Shown: piece by piece, positions 6,601-11,639 of the stretch
Numbering within the stretch: the stretch's first letter is position 1
Layout of the letters: every line of letters begins with the position of its first letter
Assembly (NCBI GenBank): GCA_027489835.1
Contig: JAIXZF010000119.1
Location: forward strand, 1 to 11,639
Reading direction: 5' to 3'
DNA: 11,639 nt
Origin: Hyphomicrobiales bacterium
GTDB taxonomy: Bacteria; Pseudomonadota; Alphaproteobacteria; Rhizobiales; Beijerinckiaceae
Translations under genes and position numbers: made by a program
Notes under the pieces: model-generated
The model's database searches: none
Seen by the model: the letters and a program-made list of their open reading frames with translations, nothing else
Told to the model about the DNA's origin: nothing

Positions 6601-7698
6601 ATGGCCAGGCTCGCCGACATGCTCGATCAGGCTCGCGACCGGCTTGGCGCCTGGGCGGCGGAGCGCGCGCGCCAGACGCAGCCGGACAGCCGCGCGGCGG
6701 GGCCGGAGGACGCGCAGGATCGTGAGGACCGCGCGCGCCGCCCGTCGGAGCGCCGCACCTTCGCCGTCATGCCCGAGATCCCCGGCCTGCCGGCCGGGCT
6801 CAAGCGCGGCCAGCCCCTGATCCCGGTCGATTCCGCCGCGAGCCGCGCGCTGGTCGCGGTCATCGCCATCCTCACCTTCCTCGCGGCGCTGGCCGGAGGC
6901 GCCGCCCATCTCGTCGCCCGCGCCTCGACCGATTGGCGGGCGGCGGTCTCGAACGAGATGACCATCCAGATCCGTCCCGATGCGCGGCGCGATGTCGAGG
7001 ACGACCTTCGCCGCGCCGCAGCGCTGTTCCGTTCCGCCCAGGGCGTCGAGGCTGTCCGCATCGTGCCGAGGGCGGAATCCGACCGGCTGCTCGAACCATG
7101 GCTCGGCAGCGGCCTGCAACTCGCCGACCTCCCGGTTCCGCGCCTCGTGGTGGTGACCATCGGGCGCAGTTCGCGTCCCGACGTCGACGCGTTGCGCCAG
7201 TCCCTCAGGCGCGAGGCTCCGACCGCCAGTCTCGACGATCATGGCCTCTGGCTCGGCCGGCTCTCGACCATGGCCAACACGCTGATCCTGGCCGGCGTCG
7301 CGGTGGTGATGCTGGTCACGCTCGCGGCCGCGCTGGCCGTTGCCTTCGCCACGCGCGGCGCGATGGCGGGGAGCCAGGAAGCGGTCGAGGTACTGCATCT
7401 GGTGGGCGCTGACGACAGCTTCATCGCGCGCGAATTCCAGGGCCGGTTCTTCAAGCTCGGGCTCGAGGGCGGCGCGGTCGGCGGAGCGATGGCGCTCGCC
7501 GTCACCACTGTGCTGGGCTGGATCAGCCTGAGCTGGACCTCGGGCCCGGGCGCCGATCAGCTCAAGGCGCTGTTCGGCAGCTTCGAGGCCGGCTGGATGG
7601 GCTATATCATCGTTGTCGCCATCGCGGCGATGGTCGCTCTGATCGCGGGGTTCGTCTCGCGCGTCACTGTCCGGCGCCATCTCGACGAGATCGCCTGA
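6601..7698 (+). CDS. ftsX: Cell division protein FtsX (ABC transporter permease-like)
   Basis: FtsX is the inner-membrane partner of FtsE. It does not transport a known substrate but passes conformational change to periplasmic hydrolase activators. The 365-residue protein has four predicted membrane segments (about 83-105, 225-250, 287-310, 332-354). A periplasmic domain lies between the first two, and a FtsX-like core follows, with EAVEVLHLVGADDSFIAREFQGRF (260-283) as the cytoplasmic coupling segment. The first ~80 residues form a long Arg/Asp/Glu-rich cytoplasmic tail. It starts 3 nt after ftsE without a strong Shine-Dalgarno of its own, consistent with coupling. Alphaproteobacterial FtsX proteins vary in sequence, but the position behind ftsE makes the call secure. 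Confidence 0.95.
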   Translation: MARLADMLDQARDRLGAWAAERARQTQPDSRAAGPEDAQDREDRARRPSERRTFAVMPEIPGLPAGLKRGQPLIPVDSAASRALVAVIAILTFLAALAGGAAHLVARASTDWRAAVSNEMTIQIRPDARRDVEDDLRRAAALFRSAQGVEAVRIVPRAESDRLLEPWLGSGLQLADLPVPRLVVVTIGRSSRPDVDALRQSLRREAPTASLDDHGLWLGRLSTMANTLILAGVAVVMLVTLAAALAVAFATRGAMAGSQEAVEVLHLVGADDSFIAREFQGRFFKLGLEGGAVGGAMALAVTTVLGWISLSWTSGPGADQLKALFGSFEAGWMGYIIVVAIAAMVALIAGFVSRVTVRRHLDEIA

Positions 7699-7813
7699 GC
7701 TCCCGCCATCCGGAAGCGGCCGAAGTTGTGCCAACGCGGCGATCGTGACAGGCTCGACCCTCCGACGCTTGCCTCTCCACGTTGACGCCCTTTTTCCGAG
7801 CTATTTTTCGAGC

Positions 7814-8560
7814 ATGACTTTGACCAGGGGGACTCACGGCCCGCACGCGGTCGGCTGGACGCCCGGATCCGCTCGCGCGCCGCGCGGCGGGTGGCGTCTC
7901 GTGGGCTGGATCCTGGTCATCCTGGGCGCTGGAGCGGGCTTCGCATTTGCGGTCGGCTTCGTGCTGTTCGCCGGGGCCATCGCCCGGAACGAGCCGCGCG
8001 ACGTCGCGCAGACCGACGGCATCGTCGTCCTGACGGGCGGCTCGCAGCGGCTCACGGACGGGCTTTCGCTCCTTGCCGCAGGCCAGGGCCGGAGGCTTCT
8101 GATCAGCGGCGTGTACCAGCACACCAGCCGCGAGGAGATCGCCCGCACCGCGAGCTATCGCGGGGCGAAGCTCGATTGCTGCGTCGATCTCGGCAAGAGC
8201 GCGCTCAACACGATCGGCAACGCCATTGAGGCGCGGCGCTGGGCGCGGGCCAACGGGTTCGGCTCGCTGCTCGTCGTCACCTCCAACTACCATCTGCCGC
8301 GCACGCTCGGCGAGTTCCAGCACGTCATGCAGGGCGTGCGTCTCGTCGGCTATCCGGTTGTGAGCGACGGTATCTCGGTGCAGAAGCTCTGGAGCGACCC
8401 GCCCACGTTCCGGATCGTGGCGTCCGAATACGCCAAGTATGTCGTCTCCCGGCTGCGCCACCTGATCGAGGGCGACCCCGAGCATTCGCGCTGGCCGGTG
8501 CTGGTCGGTCGCCAGAAGCCGGTGGGCCCGCACGCCATCGAGCGCGCCGACCAGCGCTGA
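7814..8560 (+). CDS. YdcF/SanA/ElyC family (DUF218) membrane protein
   Basis: This 248-residue protein has a single N-terminal membrane segment (about 28-57) followed by a DUF218 domain. Recognisable parts are DGIVVLTGGSQRLTDGLSLL (68-87), RRLLISGV (93-100), SALNTIGNA (129-137, the position of the family's S-x-N-T-x-x-N/E signature) and LLVVTSNYHLPRT (152-164). Family members ElyC and SanA of E. coli affect envelope integrity, peptidoglycan/lipid carrier metabolism and vancomycin resistance. The biochemical activity is not settled. It follows ftsX on the same strand after 115 nt and precedes plsC, so an envelope role is reasonable. The start is uncertain: the ATG at 7814 puts the membrane helix near the N-terminus, while a GTG at 7745 would add 23 residues. 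Neither has a clear Shine-Dalgarno. CC at 122-123 is unusual but not interpretable. Confidence 0.85.
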   Translation: MTLTRGTHGPHAVGWTPGSARAPRGGWRLVGWILVILGAGAGFAFAVGFVLFAGAIARNEPRDVAQTDGIVVLTGGSQRLTDGLSLLAAGQGRRLLISGVYQHTSREEIARTASYRGAKLDCCVDLGKSALNTIGNAIEARRWARANGFGSLLVVTSNYHLPRTLGEFQHVMQGVRLVGYPVVSDGISVQKLWSDPPTFRIVASEYAKYVVSRLRHLIEGDPEHSRWPVLVGRQKPVGPHAIERADQR

Positions 8561-8602
8561 CCGTGCTTGACGTGGGCCGCGCCGGTCGTGTTTGACCACA
8601 GC

Positions 8603-9346
8603 ATGCTCCAGCTCCGCTCCCTTGTCTTCAACGTCGCCTTCTACGCCAACCTCATCATCTGGATGCTGGCCGTCGTGCCGACCTATGTGATGCCCCGGCG
8701 CGCCTTCATGAACGTGGCCTGGGCCTGGTCGGGGTCCTCGCTCTGGCTGCTCCGCGTCATCTGCGGCACGAAGGTCGAGTTCCGCGGGCTTGAGCGCCTG
8801 CCGCCTGGCGGCTTCCTCGTCGCCTCGAAACACCAGTCGATGTGGGAGACCTTCGCGCTGATGCGGATCTTCAACGATCCGGCCTTCATCCTGAAGCGCG
8901 AACTGCTCTTCATCCCCCTGTTCGGCTGGTATGCGTGGAAGGCCGACTCGATCGCCGTCAGGCGGGGCGGCGGGGCATCGGCCCTCAAGGACATGAACGC
9001 CCGCGCCCGCGAGGAAGCCAGGGCAGGCCGGCAGATCATCATCTTTCCGGAAGGGACGCGCACGGCGGCCGGCGCAAAGCCGGCCTACAAGTTCGGCATC
9101 GCCCACATGTACGAGCAGATGGACATGACCTGTGTGCCCATCGGGCTCAATTCGGGCGCCTTCTGGCCGCGCCGCAAGTTCCTGCGCTACCCCGGCACGA
9201 TCGTGGTGGAGGTGCTCGACCCGATCCCATCCGGGCTCGAGCGGGACGTGTTCTTCGCAAGGCTGCAGGAGGCGATCGAGGCCTCGTCGGACCGGCTGCT
9301 GGCCGAAGCCGTCGCGGCCGGCCCCACCGCCGTGAACCGGGCCTGA
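8603..9346 (+). CDS. plsC: 1-acyl-sn-glycerol-3-phosphate acyltransferase (PlsC family)
   Basis: PlsC transfers an acyl chain to lysophosphatidic acid to make phosphatidic acid at the inner membrane. The 247-residue protein has an N-terminal hydrophobic region (about 8-30). Acyltransferase block I is KHQSMWETF, where the usual HX4D appears as H77-X4-E82. A block with KRELLFIPLFGWYAW (98-112) follows, then block III IIIFPEGTRTAAG (145-157) and VPIGLNSGAFWPR as block IV. I recall HX4E in many alphaproteobacterial PlsC proteins, so it need not mean loss of function. The ATG at 8603 (MLQLRSLVFN) is chosen by resemblance to family N-termini. TTG 8567 and GTG 8588 are in-frame alternatives, and none has a good Shine-Dalgarno. 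The gene follows the YdcF-like gene by 42 nt and probably shares its transcript. Other lysophospholipid acyltransferases of the family cannot be excluded. Confidence 0.9.
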   Translation: MLQLRSLVFNVAFYANLIIWMLAVVPTYVMPRRAFMNVAWAWSGSSLWLLRVICGTKVEFRGLERLPPGGFLVASKHQSMWETFALMRIFNDPAFILKRELLFIPLFGWYAWKADSIAVRRGGGASALKDMNARAREEARAGRQIIIFPEGTRTAAGAKPAYKFGIAHMYEQMDMTCVPIGLNSGAFWPRRKFLRYPGTIVVEVLDPIPSGLERDVFFARLQEAIEASSDRLLAEAVAAGPTAVNRA

Positions 9347-9373
9347 CCCACAGCGGACGGCGAACGGCGCAAG

Positions 9374-9404
9374 TGTCAATTCAACTTGACAGGCTGAATT
9401 GACA
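9374..9404. promoter_or_regulatory. Perfect 10-bp inverted repeat, candidate operator of the LacI-type gene
   Basis: TGTCAATTCA (9374-9383) and TGAATTGACA (9395-9404) are exact reverse complements separated by 11 nt. Inside the spacer a further TTGACA (9386-9391) forms a second inverted pair with TGTCAA at 9374-9379 and a direct repeat with TTGACA at 9399-9404 (13-nt period). The right arm contains the candidate -35 box. This is consistent with a repressor or activator site, although LacI-family operators are usually contiguous palindromes with a central CG, so another regulator may bind here. Confidence 0.6.
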
Positions 9405-9429
9405 ATACGCATTTACAACGCTTGATAAT
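9399..9429 (+). promoter_or_regulatory. Candidate sigma-70 promoter of the LacI-type gene
   Basis: The consensus -35 TTGACA (9399-9404) is followed by GATAAT (9424-9429, five of six matches to TATAAT) with a 19-nt spacer, two longer than ideal. The -35 lies in the right arm of the inverted repeat. An imperfect palindrome TTTACAA-CGC-TTGATAA (9412-9428) covers the spacer and -10. Transcription would start near 9436 and give a leader of about 60 nt. Confidence 0.45.
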
Positions 9430-9458
9430 CCCGAACGGCCTGCGTAGTTTGCTTGACG

Positions 9459-9474
9459 GAAGCTGTGACGCTTC
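9459..9474 (+). repeat. Small hairpin in the leader of the LacI-type gene
   Basis: GAAGC (9459-9463) and GCTTC (9470-9474) can pair around TGTGAC, about 20 nt upstream of the probable ATG at 9496. The 5-bp stem is short. It may affect leader folding near the ribosome-binding site, but there is no further support. Confidence 0.25.
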
Positions 9475-9495
9475 GTGCGGCTCACGGGGGAGCTT

Positions 9496-10554
9496 ATGGC
9501 AGGCATCCACTCAGTCGGCGCGGCGGACGGGCGAATAGATCGCTCCCGCGTTACGCTCCAGATGATTGCCCGGCAGCTGGCGGTCTCGACCGCCACCGTC
9601 TCGCTGGCCCTGCGCGACAGCCCCCTTGTCGCCGACGCCACCAAACGCAAGGTCAAGAAGACGGCCCGTGACCTGGGCTACACCTACAACCGCAGCGCCG
9701 CTGCCCTGAGGATGTCGAGGACGAACATCCTCGCCGTGGCGCTCCACAACATCCTCAATCCGTACTTCGCCGAGATCCTGGCCGCCGTGGAGCAGAAGGC
9801 CATCGAGAGCGGCCGCACCGTCATGTTCGCGAGCTGCGCCGGCGACAACGAGCGCCAGGAGCGCGTGCTCACCAATCTGCGCGAATACCGCCCGGACGGC
9901 CTGCTGTTCTGCCCGACCAACGACACCAGCAGCGAGGACCTCGACCATCTCATCGCCTCCGGCATTCCGGTTGTGCAGATCGTGCGCGAGATCGAGGATA
10001 CGGGCTTCGACTTCGTGGGGGTCGACGACGAAAAGGCGTCGACGCTCGCCGTCGATCACCTGATCTCGCTGGGACACACCCGCATCGCCATGCTCGGAGG
10101 CTCGCTGAACGTGTCCACCGGTCGCGCGCGCCATGCGGGCTACTGCCGTGCGCTCGCGGATGCCGGCATCACGCCGGACGCCTCGCTGCACGTGCAGGGA
10201 CCCGAGACCCGGGAGGCCGGGATCAACGGCGCCCATTGGCTGCTCGAACGGCGCAACCGCCCCACCGCCATCTACTGCTACAACGACCTGACGGCGCTCG
10301 GCGCCATGGTCGGCATGCGCCAGCAGGGCATCGAGCCGGGCCGCGACGTGTCGATCATCGGCTGCGACGACATCGCCGAGGCGGCGGCATCCTATCCGGG
10401 CCTGACCACGGTGCGCGGCAACCATGTCGAGATGGTCCATCGCGCCGTCGAACTGCTTGGCGAGCGCATGAACAACCCCACCATGCCCCAGAAGCGCATG
10501 CGCGTCACGCCGGCGCTGGTGGTCAGGGGCACGACGGCCCGCCTCGGCGCTTGA
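9496..10554 (+). CDS. LacI family transcriptional regulator
   Basis: This 352-residue DNA-binding regulator has the usual family size and architecture. The N-terminal helix-turn-helix is VTLQMIARQLAVSTATVSLAL (19-39). The hinge helix is NRSAAALRM (65-73). From about residue 77 (TNILAVALHNILNPYF) comes a type 1 periplasmic-binding-protein-like effector domain, with DGLLF, the VGVDDEKASTLAVDHLISLGH core, YCYNDLTALGAM and IIGCDDIAEA, ending with the usual LTTV segment. An 18-residue tail precedes the helix-turn-helix. The ATG at 9496 follows GGGGGAG with a short 3-nt gap; an in-frame GTG at 9475 is less likely. Effector residues do not reveal the ligand. The downstream dehydrogenase on the same strand is the natural target or cotranscribed gene, suggesting control of a hydroxy- or keto-acid pathway. 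Autoregulation is plausible from the repeats in its promoter. Confidence 0.92.
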   Translation: MAGIHSVGAADGRIDRSRVTLQMIARQLAVSTATVSLALRDSPLVADATKRKVKKTARDLGYTYNRSAAALRMSRTNILAVALHNILNPYFAEILAAVEQKAIESGRTVMFASCAGDNERQERVLTNLREYRPDGLLFCPTNDTSSEDLDHLIASGIPVVQIVREIEDTGFDFVGVDDEKASTLAVDHLISLGHTRIAMLGGSLNVSTGRARHAGYCRALADAGITPDASLHVQGPETREAGINGAHWLLERRNRPTAIYCYNDLTALGAMVGMRQQGIEPGRDVSIIGCDDIAEAAASYPGLTTVRGNHVEMVHRAVELLGERMNNPTMPQKRMRVTPALVVRGTTARLGA

Positions 10555-10571
10555 CGCTGCCGGGCCCAGCG

Positions 10572-10593
10572 CGGAATGTATCCCCCCATTCCG
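10572..10593 (+). promoter_or_regulatory. Inverted repeat CGGAATG ... CATTCCG between regulator and dehydrogenase
   Basis: CGGAATG (10572-10578) and CATTCCG (10587-10593) are perfect complements around TATCCCCC, in the 58-nt gap between the two genes and 19 nt before the dehydrogenase ATG. A weaker 5-bp pair (CGCTG 10555-10559 / CAGCG 10567-10571) lies directly before it. No T-run follows, so it is not a standard terminator. It may be an operator or a leader hairpin that sets expression of the dehydrogenase. Confidence 0.45.
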
Positions 10594-10612
10594 TGATTTG
10601 CGCCGATCCCCC

Positions 10613-11566
10613 ATGACAAGACCGGACATTCTCCTGATCGGCAGCCCGATGGCCTACGTCATCGAGCGGCTCGAGGCGGCCTTCACGGTCCACCGCATGC
10701 CGGCGGAGGCCGCGGGCTTCAACGCGTTCGCCGACATGCGCGGCATCGCGATGGCCGGCGGCCCCCTCCGCATCGACGGGGATTTCATGGAGCGGCTGCC
10801 GAAGCTCGAGATCGTCTCGAACTTCGGCGTCGGCTACGATGCGATCGACGCCCATGCCGCGGCCGAACGCGGGATCGTCGTCACCAACACGCCGGACGTG
10901 CTCACCGAGGAGGTCGCCGATATCGCGGTCGGGCTGCTGCTCTGCGTCGTCCGCCAGCTGCCGCAGGCCGAACGTCACCTGCGCGCCGGCAAGTGGCTTG
11001 CCGGAGCCTACCCGCTGACGGCGACGCTGCGCGGGCGCCGCATCGGCATCCTCGGCCTCGGGCGCATCGGCAAGGCGGTGGCCCTCCGGCTCGAGGCCTT
11101 CGGCGTCACGATCGCCTATCATGGCCGCAACCGCCAGCCGGACGTGCCCTACCGCTACTATCCTTCGCTGATGGCGATGGCGGAAGACGTCGACACGCTC
11201 GTCAGTGTGGCGCCGGGTGGCGCGTCCACCCGTCACCTCATCGGCGCCGAGGTCCTGAAGGCGCTCGGGCCGGAAGGCATCGTCGTCAACGTCGGCCGCG
11301 GCTCCGTCGTCGACGAGCGGGCGTTGATCGAGGCCTTGGGGTCGGGGACCATCCTGTCGGCCGGGCTCGACGTGTTCGAGGACGAGCCGCGCGTCCCGGC
11401 GGAGCTAATCGCGATGGACCACATCGTGCTCCTGCCCCATGTCGGCTCGGCCAGCCACCACACGCGCGAGGCGATGGGCCAGCTTCAGGTCGACAACCTC
11501 GTCTCGTGGTTCGCGGGCAAGGGCCCGGTCACGCCCGTCGCGGAGACCCCATGGCCTCGCGGTTGA
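10613..11566 (+). CDS. D-2-hydroxyacid dehydrogenase (hydroxypyruvate/hydroxyphenylpyruvate reductase-like)
   Basis: This 317-residue cytoplasmic NAD(P)H-dependent oxidoreductase interconverts 2-keto acids (such as hydroxypyruvate, glyoxylate or aryl-pyruvates) and D-2-hydroxyacids. The N-terminal substrate region includes SNFGVGYDAID (69-79), with TNTPDVLTEEVAD (91-103). The Rossmann motif is GLGRIG (148-153). The catalytic triad is R229 (NVGRGSVVDE), E258 (DVFEDEP) and H276 (LLPHVGSAS). YHGRN (169-173) after the second strand puts an arginine where NADPH-preferring members bind the 2'-phosphate, so NADPH use is inferred. Its closest resemblance, from memory, is the HPPR/GhrB-like group rather than PGDH or formate dehydrogenase. 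The ATG at 10613 gives a normal N-terminus but has no clear Shine-Dalgarno. The last 16 nt overlap the next gene. The physiological substrate is unknown. Confidence 0.92.
   Translation: MTRPDILLIGSPMAYVIERLEAAFTVHRMPAEAAGFNAFADMRGIAMAGGPLRIDGDFMERLPKLEIVSNFGVGYDAIDAHAAAERGIVVTNTPDVLTEEVADIAVGLLLCVVRQLPQAERHLRAGKWLAGAYPLTATLRGRRIGILGLGRIGKAVALRLEAFGVTIAYHGRNRQPDVPYRYYPSLMAMAEDVDTLVSVAPGGASTRHLIGAEVLKALGPEGIVVNVGRGSVVDERALIEALGSGTILSAGLDVFEDEPRVPAELIAMDHIVLLPHVGSASHHTREAMGQLQVDNLVSWFAGKGPVTPVAETPWPRG
11542..11545 (+). promoter_or_regulatory. Shine-Dalgarno GGAG for the overlapping last gene
   Basis: GGAG lies 5 nt before the ATG at 11551, inside the end of the dehydrogenase gene. It supports a real, translationally coupled start rather than a chance reading frame. 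Confidence 0.55.
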
Positions 11567-11639
11567 TCATCGTCGCGGCCGCGCTCGCGCCGGCCCTGCT
11601 TTCGGGTGCAGCCCTCGCGCAGGCGCCGGCCGGCGGCCG
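11551..11639 (+). CDS. Exported protein, N-terminus only (cut by right edge)
   Basis: Only 29 complete codons are present. They encode a classic Sec signal peptide: short basic start MASR, hydrophobic core LIIVAAALAPALL, and a cleavage motif ALA-Q at residues 22-24, followed by APAGG. The ATG overlaps the final 16 nt of the dehydrogenase gene in another frame and has GGAG 5 nt upstream, so cotranscription and coupling are likely. A periplasmic solute-binding protein of an ABC, TRAP or tripartite tricarboxylate transporter would fit a LacI-regulated catabolic operon. That is inference from context; the visible part shows only export. Confidence 0.7.
   Translation, partial: MASRLIIVAAALAPALLSGAALAQAPAGG

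Noticed and set aside
5827..7734. A 635-codon open frame on the minus strand opposite ftsE and ftsX
   Set aside because: It is antisense to two certain genes, is low-complexity and rich in Arg, Ala, Gly, Asp, Gln and His, and has no recognisable domain. Long antisense frames are expected in GC-rich genomes.
7782..7810. TTGACG followed by T-rich sequence as a promoter for the YdcF-like gene
   Set aside because: At 17-nt spacing the -10 is TTTTCG, a poor match, and transcription would begin at or after the preferred ATG at 7814.
9374..9404. The 10-bp inverted repeat as a terminator of plsC
   Set aside because: The stem is AT-rich and weak, the loop is 11 nt, and no T-run follows. The -35 box in its right arm fits an operator better.
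7664..9412. A 582-codon open frame on the minus strand opposite the YdcF-like gene and plsC
   Set aside because: Same reasons: both plus-strand genes have clear family motifs, and the antisense translation is compositionally biased with no domain.

Overview
The window looks like a chromosomal segment of a GC-rich alphaproteobacterium, most likely in the Hyphomicrobiales (Rhizobiales). The reasons are strong G/C preference at third codon positions, the character of the FtsE, PlsC and hydroxy(phenyl)pyruvate-reductase-like proteins, and the order MJ0042 zinc-ribbon protein / ftsE / ftsX / YdcF / plsC, which I recall from that order. This taxonomic call comes from memory of protein families, not from a search. 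Most of the segment is housekeeping. I see no CRISPR array, transposon, phage gene, rRNA or tRNA, and no gene-free stretch over 300 bases.

Layout, left to right. (1) 1-1547, minus strand: N-terminal two thirds of purL (de novo purine synthesis), running off the left edge. (2) 1749-3176, plus: an orphan TadG-like membrane protein with a von Willebrand A domain, divergent from purL and followed by a GC-rich hairpin. (3) 3343-3828, plus: tspO. (4) 5820-3825, minus: a compact three-gene unit of a membrane-anchored MJ0042 zinc-ribbon protein, hpt (purine salvage) and a single-domain response regulator. The regulator's stop codon overlaps that of tspO. (5) 5938-9346, plus: ftsE and ftsX (divisome ABC-type complex), then a YdcF/ElyC-like membrane protein and a PlsC-type acyltransferase. 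This is a cell-envelope block. A TTAACCAT octamer, matching the half-site described for the cell-cycle regulator CtrA, lies in the divergent ftsE / zinc-ribbon promoter region.

(6) 9374-11639, plus: the part that looks most accessory. It holds a LacI-family regulator with an elaborate promoter (10-bp perfect inverted repeat, three TTGACA-type elements, an imperfect palindrome over the -10), a D-2-hydroxyacid dehydrogenase of the hydroxypyruvate/hydroxyphenylpyruvate reductase group, and an overlapping gene that starts with a clear signal peptide and is cut by the right edge. Together they suggest a small regulated 2-keto/2-hydroxyacid metabolic or transport operon with unknown substrate.

Nothing in the window amounts to a clearly new defence, mobile or RNA system. 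The most useful leads are the LacI operator array, the zinc-ribbon protein beside ftsEX, and the orphan TadG/VWA gene with a probable TTG start.
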